Shown here piece after piece: positions 11,473-20,334 of a DNA stretch of 64,000 nt. Source of the DNA: Sanghuangporus weigelae (lineage: Eukaryota; Basidiomycota; Agaricomycetes; Hymenochaetales; Hymenochaetaceae); assembly GCA_033182465.1 (NCBI GenBank), contig CP137327.1, forward strand, positions 1,302,001 to 1,366,000. Reading direction: 5' to 3'. Below the pieces are notes generated by a model. The model saw only the letters and a program-made list of their open reading frames with translations, made no database searches and was not told the DNA's origin. The stretch's first letter is position 1; every line of letters starts with the position of its first letter. The position numbers and the translations under genes are program-made.

Positions 11473-12507
11473 ATGAACCGATCAGGAAACGCCAACAACA
11501 GAAGTAACGGTCATCGAACGAATGAACGGGCGAACGATAATCAAACGAGGTTCACACCTAGATCCCTCGACGAACGAGTTCAACATATCACCAACAGGCT
11601 ACGTAGTCTGGAAAGCGATCACGACATACTATACGCGACAACGAACCATAGCATATTGTATCCACCAGTGATCAGGAGACTACAAGAAAGGGTTGAACGA
11701 CTGGAAGAACGAACTGCAAACACGGGGCAGTCAAACAGTCTACCAACCGGAGCATACGCGACAGCGGTAGGAGATCGATTCGAAGCACTCGAAACAACTA
11801 CTCGAAGAATTGGAGCACAGGTAGCAGCTCTAGAGAGATATACTCTGGAATTGGATCGAGCAGCAGGGGCACTCAATCAACGGGTCATAGACGGAAACGG
11901 AGTACTTGACCGAGAGCTCAACGCTATCCGAAACAGGATTACTGCTCAGGAACAACAACTACAGACAATCGAGACGAGAGTCGGAGAGCTTAACAGGACA
12001 GCTCTAGATCAACCAAGGATTGTTCAAGACATCCATAACCTGCGAGAAGCCCTACTCCAACTAGGACAAACAATCGAGTCGAGTCAACGCACCTACGCAG
12101 CTATACTCACATCGGTACAGACAACCGAAACTACCTCAAGGAACATACTCGAACACGCTCAACGAATTCGAGAAGTAGCTCAGGCAGCACAACGCTGGGA
12201 ATACTTTCTACCAAGGGAGAGAGCCCAACAGGAACAAAGTTCTGACGAATCAGTGTCCTCAGACGAAGAAGCATCACGAAGGCCATTCTTACTCAGAACC
12301 CCACCTCGAACGGTTATCATCCAAGTACCAACAGTACCTGCAGTACCAGCAAGTGGTTCAGTAGCAACCCAAGCGCCAGAGAATCCACCACCACCATCCT
12401 ATTCACCACCAGCAGTGCCCATAAGCACATACGATCATGTCGACAACCGACCAGAAGGTGCAAGCACTGGAGCAGCAACTACAGACTCTTCAGACACAAC
12501 TCTCTAA
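11473..12507 (+). CDS. Extra coiled-coil ORF upstream of gag (344 aa)
   Basis: The first ATG frame of the retroelement interior. Residues from about 30 to 265 are rich in heptad-like Leu/Ile/Glu/Arg segments (for example VIRRLQERVERLEER and LNAIRNRITAQEQQLQ), predicting an extended coiled coil. This is followed by an acidic Ser stretch (SSDESVSSDEE) and a Pro-rich tail containing PPPPSY, a match to the PPxY motif that binds WW domains of Nedd4-family ubiquitin ligases. It ends inside the start of gag: the gag ATG is at 12437 in the +1 frame, giving a 71-nt overlap. It may be a matrix-like or accessory structural protein. No family was recognised. Confidence 0.65.
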   Translation: MNRSGNANNRSNGHRTNERANDNQTRFTPRSLDERVQHITNRLRSLESDHDILYATTNHSILYPPVIRRLQERVERLEERTANTGQSNSLPTGAYATAVGDRFEALETTTRRIGAQVAALERYTLELDRAAGALNQRVIDGNGVLDRELNAIRNRITAQEQQLQTIETRVGELNRTALDQPRIVQDIHNLREALLQLGQTIESSQRTYAAILTSVQTTETTSRNILEHAQRIREVAQAAQRWEYFLPRERAQQEQSSDESVSSDEEASRRPFLLRTPPRTVIIQVPTVPAVPASGSVATQAPENPPPPSYSPPAVPISTYDHVDNRPEGASTGAATTDSSDTTL

Positions 12508-13525
12508 ACACAGCATCAAGCTTCCGAAGTACTATGGCAAGCGAAGCGAAGATATTGATCTGTGGATTAGTCGATGTATCTCGAAGCTGGCACAGCATGG
12601 AGTCAAGGATGAGGAGGAGATCGCAAAGAGCCTATTTGCGGCACTAGAAGGCGACAGCTACGATTGGTTCGCAGAGAAGAATACCCTAACATCATTCGAT
12701 GCCAATGGGAAACTGAAACCAGTACCTGCGATTATCGCTGCAACAAATGGAATGTTCGCATCACTCAAGGACATGCTGAACTGGATGAGAATCCGAGCAG
12801 GACATCCGATCATTGGAGAACAGGAAGCCCTATTCCAACTACTATGCATCCAGCAGAAAGGAGCAAGCATTAGGGCGTACAACGACGAATTCCGACGACT
12901 CAAAGCACGAGCACCAGACACGATGGATAAGCAGATGCTCAAGTACATCTATGTCAAAGGACTAGACATGTGGGTCAAACGACGAGTCGAATCGGTACAA
13001 CCCGACGCTTTCGAGAAGAACAACCTCGATGCATGGATGGAATGGACAAGCAACCTAGCAAACTCTGATGCCAGGCAAAGACTCATGGGTAGTCAAACAT
13101 ATACCCCAAGATTCAAATCGAATGGACAGTCATCTTTCCGACCACCAGTACAAACAACGAAACGAGATCCAGACGCCATGGATGTAGATGCACTCCGAGG
13201 CTTGCCGAAGAAGGGAGGCAAATGCTACAACTGTGAAAAGTCAGGACATTACGCAAAGGAGTGCAAGGCACCAAGGAAGCAAAAGGGTTCTTCCTCTAAG
13301 CGGCCGAAGAAGACTAATGGTGTAAAACGGAGGACGATGACAACACGAACAATCGATTTCAAAGAAACATGTCCCGATCCACACTGCCGAAGGCCAGTCC
13401 ACTACGACCATGTAGCATGGGCTAAAGGCGACGAATCAGCAGGATGGACTTGCAAGCATGACGAAGAATACCGAAACAACATTCGCAAATCCCTAGCAAG
13501 TAAAGAGCAACAGGGAAAAGATTAA
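12437..13525 (+). CDS. gag: Gag (capsid and nucleocapsid)
   Basis: The 362-aa product packages the element RNA. A short N-terminal coiled coil (QALEQQLQTLQTQL) is followed by a Ty3-type capsid region (LPKYYGKRSEDIDLWI, then SLFAALEGDSYDWF) and a CCHC zinc knuckle at about residues 263-276 (CYNCEKSGHYAKEC; spacing CX2CX4HX4C). After the knuckle lies a second Cys/His cluster (CPDPHC, with following H, C and H residues) that could bind another zinc and is not part of the usual gag. The frame ends with GGA AAA GAT TAA, inside a -1 frameshift signal. The ATG start is supported because the frame is closed by TAA just upstream at 12422. Confidence 0.92.
   Translation: MSTTDQKVQALEQQLQTLQTQLSKHSIKLPKYYGKRSEDIDLWISRCISKLAQHGVKDEEEIAKSLFAALEGDSYDWFAEKNTLTSFDANGKLKPVPAIIAATNGMFASLKDMLNWMRIRAGHPIIGEQEALFQLLCIQQKGASIRAYNDEFRRLKARAPDTMDKQMLKYIYVKGLDMWVKRRVESVQPDAFEKNNLDAWMEWTSNLANSDARQRLMGSQTYTPRFKSNGQSSFRPPVQTTKRDPDAMDVDALRGLPKKGGKCYNCEKSGHYAKECKAPRKQKGSSSKRPKKTNGVKRRTMTTRTIDFKETCPDPHCRRPVHYDHVAWAKGDESAGWTCKHDEEYRNNIRKSLASKEQQGKD
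13513..13519 (+). promoter_or_regulatory. -1 programmed ribosomal frameshift slippery heptamer (gag to pol)
   Basis: The heptamer is G GGA AAA in gag phase (X XXY YYZ), four nucleotides before the gag stop codon. The pol frame is the -1 frame; it opens at 13504, after a TAA at 13501-13503, overlaps gag by 22 nt and has no stop from there to 18108. Slippage at this heptamer would therefore give a continuous Gag-Pol polyprotein. I did not establish a downstream pseudoknot. Confidence 0.75.
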
Positions 13526-13629
13526 GACCTCCATCGAACGAGACTGCGCGATGTGAGTGTGACAAGGGTGACGAGAAAGGTTTCAACAACCAGTGTTTCA
13601 AACCTCCTGGGTTCAACCCCAGTGAAGCG

Positions 13630-16600
13630 ATGTACAATAAGCGATTGCCAATACAAGCATTGCATCCCCGATTACCTATTCGAGTGAAGGTTGGAACAAA
13701 GACCCTAGCAGTCAAAGCGTTAATCGATTCCGGAGCTACATGCAGCACGATACACCCCAACTTGGTACGACACTACAGCCTATTCAAAAAGAGGCTTGAT
13801 CACCCTCGACCTTTGAATAATGCGGATGGAAGTCCCAACCAAGGAGGAGCAATCACGCACGAGGTCTACACATTAATTTTTGATGGACCTAAACCGCAGC
13901 CACAAACGTTGGCAGTAGCAACCACAGGACAGGATCAAGTGATCCTAGGAATTGACTATTTGGCCAAAGTCAATCCCGAAATTGATTGGAAGAATCAAGT
14001 ATGGAATCGGAATGGTAATTCGATACCATTCGAGCTCAACGTCATACGAGCTACCAAGAAGCGAAGGCACAGGAAGCGCAAACGGAAACGGCAAACGAAA
14101 GGCAAACCTGACAAGACAAGACCTAGGCATAACACGAAGCAACAGGCTCAGGACAGAGACAACTATCGACACTCTGGAGCACCAGGAATAATATTTGCGC
14201 CAAGGAGAGACAACAACGGACACTCTCACGAAACGAAGCCACAAGCGAAGCCGGAAACCAGACCAGCAACACCAAGACTGGAACAGGCAAAACAGACGCC
14301 AGAAGTGAAGAGTCCGAGCACGGAAAATATACCAGACTCTGCAACGAAACAGCCACAACAGGAAACGGCAAACAAGCATCATCGAGATGAGGAGGAAATA
14401 AACTACACTCCCAAGCGATGGAAGAAACAGGCACCACAAGGAACGAGTATAGTGCAACGACGACCAAGGCACATACCGAGACGGATGATCCCAGCACGGC
14501 AACTGTACCAGACATCCGAAGGTGAAACACAAGATGTAACAGGCAAGCATGGCCTAGACGAACAGGAGGAAATAAACGACTCTCCGAAACGTTGGAAGAA
14601 ACAACCACCACAGAAGATACACCCACTGAGGCAAAACATGCCGGAAGATGAAGAACTCTGGCCATCACCAGAAGAAAACCCGGGCATGAAGTATAGGATA
14701 CGACCACGAAAGACACGGTATCCAGAGAAGCCAGTGGCAGGCATTATACGACCGAGAACGGCATCGTTAATGCGAGGAGCTAGTCCCACACCGAAGCGTA
14801 CAAGATGGGCAGACAACGAAAGCGATATCGAGATGCAAGACGAGCAGGAGACAACAGAAGACACTCCCATGCACGATATAGAGCCAGAAGACATTGAAAG
14901 TCTTAGGACGACCAACCAACCAGCTACCCTTACCAGAAAGGAAGAGCTCGCTGCAAAGCTAGAGCTAGACATCAATCGAAATTGGTCACCAAGGCAGCAG
15001 AACCAAGTCTCACAGCCTCTGAACAAAGCGAGTTCAGTATCCCAGCAGTATTCTCAACAAAAGGCAGCTGCAGAAGGACTACTAGGAACACAGAAACGAG
15101 ATTGGCGAAAACTCCTACCAAAGGAAATAGAAGACTACGCAGATGTCTTTGATCCTGACAAGTCAAGAAGGTTACCCAAGCATACGAAATGGGATATGGC
15201 GATTAACCTCAAAGAAGGAGTACCATTACCGAAACCAAGGCCTATTATCAAGCTCACACGAGAAGAGCAGGCAGCACTCGATGCTTATGTCAAAGAGTTA
15301 CTTGACAAAGGATGGATTGAAAAGGTTCAACCACATGAACCATGTCCGGTAGCAGCACCAGTCTTCTTTGTAGGAAAGAAAGACGGAGGAGCACGAGCAG
15401 TAACCGATTACCGAGACATTAACGACACGACAGTATCAGATCCATACCCGATACCGATCATGAGTGTTCTCCCAGAGAAACTGGAGAAAGGAAAATTCTT
15501 CTTTACACTCGACATGCGATCAGGTTACAACAACCTGCGAATCCGAGAAGGAGACGAGTGGAAGGCAGCATTCCGAGTTGGCAATGCAGTCTACAAGCCA
15601 AAGGTCATGATGTTTGGAATGAAGAACTCACCTGCAGTATTCCAACGATTCATGAATGACAACTTCGAATATTGGCTCAGGACAGAAGAAGCACTCAACT
15701 ATTTGGACGACCTTATTGGTCAAGCACAAACTGAAGAGGAACATTGGAAACTCCTCAGGGCAATTCTACAGAAATGCCGAGAGCTCGACATTTACCTCAA
15801 AATCGAGAAATGTCACTTCCTCCAAACCCAGCTCGACTACTTGGGATTTGTAGTAGGAACGAAAGGCATCCAGATGGATCCTTATAAGCTCAAAGCTATT
15901 CACGAATGGCCAGTGCCAAAGACGAAACGACAAGTTCGAAAGTTCCAAGGATTTTGTAACTTCTACCGAAGATTCATCAGGAACTATGCCGATACATTCG
16001 CACCTATTGGCGACCTTATCAAAAAGGATCGCAAGTTCATATGGGCAGAGGCACAAGACAAGGCATTCGAAAGTATCAAGAAGGCATTCGAAACGGAAGT
16101 CGCATTGGCAATGCCAAAGCCAGACAAATCATATACATTGGAAACCGATGCATCCGATGTAGCGATTGGTGCAGTCTTACAACAAGAAGACAACCAAGGA
16201 GAACTGAGACCTTTAGGTTTCATGTCGAAAACTCTAACGAACACCCAACGAAACTATCCGACGCATGACAAAGAGATGCTAGCAATCATGGAAGCACTCA
16301 AGCATTGGAGACACCTATTGGAGGGAACCAAAGAACCAGTAACAATCCGAAGCGATCATGCAAACCTCCGATACTTCATGACAGCTCAGAATCTATCGAG
16401 ACGTCAAGCAAGATGGGCACTAGAGTTATCACGATATAACTTCAAGATTCTCCATTGGCCAGGCAAGAAGAACCAAGCTGACGAGCTATCACGACGATCC
16501 GACTATATGCCAGAGGACAAGGACAACTTAGGAGTTACCTTGTTACCCCCTGATACGATCAAGCAACAAACATTGCGACGCACAGAGATCAACGGTCTAT

Positions 16601-18108
16601 ACAAGCTAGAAACTGAAATGGTCACTATCTCTGATCCTATTATCCGAACGATCAAGAGGAACTACAATACCGAGGAGGCTAAGAAGGAAATTCAGGCGAT
16701 CAAGCAGAGCAACGGCTACAGTTACAGGAACGGCTTGCACTACGTAACCAATGCATTATATATCCCGCCGTCCGCCAACCTACGAGCGTTGCTAATCCGA
16801 AGGCGCCATGATCACAAACTTGCAGGCCACCCAGGAGCAGAAAAGACCATAGAGCTTGTAAAGCGATCATACTATTGGCCGAAGATGGAAGAAATGATCC
16901 GAGCATATACCGCAACCTGCGACATATGTCAGCGTGCAAAACCGATTCGACAGTTTCGAAATCCGCCGCTCCAACCGTTGGAGGCACCACATCAACCATG
17001 GGAAACCATAACCTGTGACCTGATTACCGACTTACCAGTCAGCAATGAAGGCTACAGTGCGATACTCGTTATAGTGGACAAACTCACTAAAATGGGGAAG
17101 TTCATTCCTTGCCAAGGAATACCCAATGCTAAGCAGTTGGCACGTTTGTTCCGCCAACATGTCTTCAAATACTATGGGGCCCCTAAACGAGTAATCTCCG
17201 ACCGAGGTAGCAACTTCACCGCGCAATTCCTCAAGGAGTTCTGCAGACTCATCGATGTCGATTGGAAAACTAGTACAGCGTATCATCCACAAACCGATGG
17301 TCAAACTGAGCGACTCAATCAAGAGCTCGAACAGTACTTACGCTGCTATGTGTCCTACCGACAAACAGATTGGGCAGAGTACATCGATATAGCAGAATTC
17401 GCCTACAACAACAGGAAGCACAGTACTACACATCAGTCACCATTCTATACACTGTATGGATGGCATCCTCACCTGGACGTTGCGGAGACCGGTGATTCAA
17501 ACGTCCCAGAAGCAATAAATCACCTAGAGGAGCTTCGACAAGTACAGCAAGAAGCCTATAATTCGATTAGGCAAGCGAATGAGGCAATGAAGCTTTATGC
17601 AGACCTGCATCGAGGCAAACTGCCAGAGTACAAGCCAGGAGACGAAGTGTTACTAGACATGAGGAATCTCAGTCGATTGGAACCAACGAAGAAACTTGCA
17701 ATGAAATGGGCAGGGCCTTATAAAGTCGAGAAGGCAGTCGGACAAGTGTCATTCAGATTACGCTTACCCGAAACCCTTCCGATCCACCCAGTGTTTCATG
17801 CGAGTCTTCTCAGGCCTTACAAACGAAAGGAATACCCTGGAAGACCCACTTTGGATGAACCACCACCTATTGAAGTGGAGGGAGAAGTAGAGTACGAAGT
17901 GGAGACAATTCATAACACAAGACGTCATCGGAGCAAGGTCCAATACCTTATCCAATGGAAAGGATACCAGGAGCGAACATGGGAGCCACTTGACAACCTC
18001 AAGAACTCCTATCAAATGATCGAAGCATTCCATAAAAAGTATCCTCAGGCAATCCAGCCACCGAACCTTAACCAATGGATCGCCGCACGAAAACGAATGA
18101 GGCAATAG
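13630..18108 (+). CDS. pol: Pol: protease, reverse transcriptase, RNase H, integrase, chromodomain
   Basis: Counted from the first ATG (1492 codons) the domains are: aspartic protease, LIDSGATCS with D33-S-G; a charged, Pro-rich spacer of about 400 residues; reverse transcriptase with FFTLDMRSGYNNLR and the active-site YLDD at about residue 691; RNase H starting YTLETDASDVAIGAVL; integrase with the HHCC zinc site (H..H then CDICQ) near 1060-1100 and the catalytic D,D,E core (ITCDLITDLP, RVISDRGSNF, QTDGQTERLNQE); and a chromodomain at about 1420-1472 (VQYLIQWKGYQERTWEP) that should direct insertion to particular chromatin. All catalytic residues I can check are present. Translation most likely starts upstream as a Gag fusion through the -1 site. 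Confidence 0.96.
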   Translation: MYNKRLPIQALHPRLPIRVKVGTKTLAVKALIDSGATCSTIHPNLVRHYSLFKKRLDHPRPLNNADGSPNQGGAITHEVYTLIFDGPKPQPQTLAVATTGQDQVILGIDYLAKVNPEIDWKNQVWNRNGNSIPFELNVIRATKKRRHRKRKRKRQTKGKPDKTRPRHNTKQQAQDRDNYRHSGAPGIIFAPRRDNNGHSHETKPQAKPETRPATPRLEQAKQTPEVKSPSTENIPDSATKQPQQETANKHHRDEEEINYTPKRWKKQAPQGTSIVQRRPRHIPRRMIPARQLYQTSEGETQDVTGKHGLDEQEEINDSPKRWKKQPPQKIHPLRQNMPEDEELWPSPEENPGMKYRIRPRKTRYPEKPVAGIIRPRTASLMRGASPTPKRTRWADNESDIEMQDEQETTEDTPMHDIEPEDIESLRTTNQPATLTRKEELAAKLELDINRNWSPRQQNQVSQPLNKASSVSQQYSQQKAAAEGLLGTQKRDWRKLLPKEIEDYADVFDPDKSRRLPKHTKWDMAINLKEGVPLPKPRPIIKLTREEQAALDAYVKELLDKGWIEKVQPHEPCPVAAPVFFVGKKDGGARAVTDYRDINDTTVSDPYPIPIMSVLPEKLEKGKFFFTLDMRSGYNNLRIREGDEWKAAFRVGNAVYKPKVMMFGMKNSPAVFQRFMNDNFEYWLRTEEALNYLDDLIGQAQTEEEHWKLLRAILQKCRELDIYLKIEKCHFLQTQLDYLGFVVGTKGIQMDPYKLKAIHEWPVPKTKRQVRKFQGFCNFYRRFIRNYADTFAPIGDLIKKDRKFIWAEAQDKAFESIKKAFETEVALAMPKPDKSYTLETDASDVAIGAVLQQEDNQGELRPLGFMSKTLTNTQRNYPTHDKEMLAIMEALKHWRHLLEGTKEPVTIRSDHANLRYFMTAQNLSRRQARWALELSRYNFKILHWPGKKNQADELSRRSDYMPEDKDNLGVTLLPPDTIKQQTLRRTEINGLYKLETEMVTISDPIIRTIKRNYNTEEAKKEIQAIKQSNGYSYRNGLHYVTNALYIPPSANLRALLIRRRHDHKLAGHPGAEKTIELVKRSYYWPKMEEMIRAYTATCDICQRAKPIRQFRNPPLQPLEAPHQPWETITCDLITDLPVSNEGYSAILVIVDKLTKMGKFIPCQGIPNAKQLARLFRQHVFKYYGAPKRVISDRGSNFTAQFLKEFCRLIDVDWKTSTAYHPQTDGQTERLNQELEQYLRCYVSYRQTDWAEYIDIAEFAYNNRKHSTTHQSPFYTLYGWHPHLDVAETGDSNVPEAINHLEELRQVQQEAYNSIRQANEAMKLYADLHRGKLPEYKPGDEVLLDMRNLSRLEPTKKLAMKWAGPYKVEKAVGQVSFRLRLPETLPIHPVFHASLLRPYKRKEYPGRPTLDEPPPIEVEGEVEYEVETIHNTRRHRSKVQYLIQWKGYQERTWEPLDNLKNSYQMIEAFHKKYPQAIQPPNLNQWIAARKRMRQ

Positions 18109-18283
18109 TTGCATCACATGCACTCCACCCGATGGAGCCGCTTATGGATCCACAATAGAGACGATGAGTAAGGTCCCCAATGGCCTTACCAAGCGATGAC
18201 ATCAATGTGGCACACCAAGGCGAGAGCAGAGATAGAAGAATTAGGCAAGACATCGCCGACATACCAACAAGATGGTATAAAAC

Positions 18284-19360
18284 ATGGAGAACTTCGAGCT
18301 AAGGAACAACAACTCGAATCTCAACAGCTCTACTTCACTGCAGACGAACCACTACTCAGCTATGCCTATTTTCGACGAGCTACATGCATTCTGTCAACCA
18401 GAAGATGCACCAGAATGGACATTTACACTCAGGCCACCGACCGAACGTTATCAATGGCCACAGCTGTGCAATCGATTTAACGAAGAGAACTACGAAGATG
18501 AGATTGTACCCCTATGCCCAGGGAAATACTTCGATGATCTATTCGACAAGTGGAACGCAGTCCACCACAACCGAGACGAAATACCCCACCTTATGATGGC
18601 GAATCACTCAGACGAGTGGTTATTCAAACTCAGTAACCCTCGAGACGCAGCATTACGCCGACTCAACGATGATGCATTTCTAACCTACGCGATCGAACTC
18701 GAAACACAAGCATTACATCGAGGCAAGATCGACTTTAGGCACGAAACGACATACAAGAACATCATGGGCATCTATCATTCGGCAATTCAAATTTGCGCCT
18801 ACCGACGAGACATGACTACCGCAATTCTTAACCGAATGATGCGATGGAGTCACTATCATCCAATGAGCATCGATGCGATGAAGTACATCATATACATAGC
18901 CGACCAGACGGGCTTCTATGCATCCCACACCATGCAGTTCATGACGGTACTCAACATGACGAAGTATTACGAAGGAACGAGATACTGAACGGTTATTGAA
19001 GCGAGGAACTCTACTACGGACGAGCTACCACTCGATGCCATAGAGCACCACGTAGTCGAAGGCAAAGAGGTTAACTACGACCCTCATTACCTTATGGAAC
19101 TCAACAACCGAGAGGAAGAAGCCAGAGAGAAACTACAGGCTACACGACACCCATTGCTGGAAGATCTGATGATCTCAGTCTACCAGTACCCGAGCGAACT
19201 CTACCAGCCGGACGAGATGCTTACTATGTCGGAACAGGAGGACATGTACATACACTCCGACGATACAGAGTCAAGTGAAGAAGGTGAAAGCAGGGAACTA
19301 TATACCCCAGCGAACTCGGCCCAGACTACACCTGAGGCTGAAGAATCCGAAGATTTGTAA
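18284..19360 (+). CDS. 3' ORF of the retroelement, interrupted by one in-frame TGA
   Basis: An ATG frame of 234 codons ends at TGA (18986-18988); the same frame then stays open for another 123 codons to 19360, through an internal ATG at 19094. The whole would be about 358 residues. The first part has blocks such as KYFDDLFDKWN and HSDEWLFKL; the second part is very acidic (EEAREKLQ, SDDTESSEEGESREL). I recognise no family. The stop sits in TAC TGA ACG and could be a decayed CGA, or a read-through codon. Such a third gene after pol is not part of a standard chromovirus. Confidence 0.55.
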
Positions 19361-19899
19361 ACAACTCTTCTTTTATGCAACCCCTTTCCCATATCGTGAC
19401 CCGACATGGTCAATTATGCATTTCATTCTTACCTTATGATATTTATGGTCACATCCGACCAAATTATGCTTTATGCACCTCTTTATTTCACGCTTATTCG
19501 GCCAACCAGCACAAATGAAGCACTATGCAGAAGTGTCAAAGAACCTACAAGGGCCTAGACATTTTGTATATTGTTTTATTGTGCCGGCTCCGAATTAGCA
19601 GATTATGCCTACCTTTTATTATCCTCTATGCAACGGAGAAGCCAAAAGTTTACGTGAAGTCACTCCCTTGCATCATGCTAGGATGTGCCTTCACGCTGAA
19701 AGGCACTCCAATTACACTCTTTCTTCGAAAAACTCCATTTGGGGGTTGAAGAGCCGTAGGTAAACACCTGGAACTTCACTCCCAAATTGGTATAAAACTT
19801 ATTCATTAACGACTTTATGATTTCTTTCTTATCACTTTCAATTGCGTCATATTCTTTACATGGTGCACATTTCATATTCATATCCCTTCCCACCACCCT
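19361..19899 (+). other. Non-coding 3' region of the retroelement
   Basis: AT-richer sequence between the 3' ORF and the antisense gene. I see no convincing frame, and a 72-codon antisense frame here begins with GTG only. Confidence 0.4.
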
Positions 19900-20215
19900 T
19901 TACAAGTCAATGTCTTCCCAGACACCCTTTTCACGACGTTCCTGCGAAGCAATACCTGCATTTTCGACGACTGGATCGATATCCTCAACGTCATAACCGA
20001 GCGCGAGGTGAACTCGAAGCGCGACAGTAGTAACATCGCGCTGGAATGATTGCATTTCGAAGTCGGCCTCCTAGAGGATGATTAACGACTTGAAACGGCA
20101 CAGAGCATGCATCACTTACCTGAGCACGCCTCTTACGCTCCAAAAACCAATGATTTATGCCGAAAATCGCGACAATAACGACAAAAACAGTAACAGCAGC
20201 GGCGACTTTCGACAT
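19900..20215 (-). CDS. Antisense spliced single-pass membrane microprotein in the retroelement (88 aa)
   Basis: Read on the minus strand, ATG at 20215 opens a 96-nt exon (20215-20120) ending CAG before a GTAAGT donor. A 49-nt intron (20119-20071) ends CTAG, with TTAAT as a possible branch site, and exon 2 (20070-19900) continues in the same phase to TAA. The product has a hydrophobic helix at about residues 4-24 (VTVFVVIVAIFGI), followed by a basic cluster (LERKRR), predicting a type of small anchored protein, then a soluble acidic tail (DVEDIDPVVENAGIASQE). Without the intron the frame runs differently, so the exact phase of the junction supports real splicing. It lies antisense to the element, about 120 nt inside the 3' LTR. 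No homologue is recognised. Confidence 0.6.
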
Positions 20216-20326
20216 TTTGGAGCAGATATGATGATGGTTTGATAGCAAAAATCAACCATCACTAGGCGACCCTTTATCCGAGCTTTCTCACGGATTAGGA
20301 TGAACATTTCTCCGAAAGTTCATCTT

Positions 20327-20334
20327 AGGGGGGG
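20327..20334 (+). other. Polypurine tract
   Basis: AGGGGGGG lies immediately before the TG of the right LTR, where plus-strand DNA synthesis is primed in LTR elements. A seven-base inverted repeat (GATGAAC at 20299, GTTCATC at 20318) stands just upstream. Confidence 0.8.

Noticed and set aside
11135-11476. 113-codon frame in the retroelement leader, overlapping the next gene by four bases
   Set aside because: It has only a GTG at its start and no ATG anywhere, so a eukaryotic ribosome would not begin here. The overlap alone is not enough.
19678-19896. 72-codon minus-strand frame downstream of the antisense gene
   Set aside because: It begins at GTG, lies after the stop of the spliced gene, and shows no protein features.
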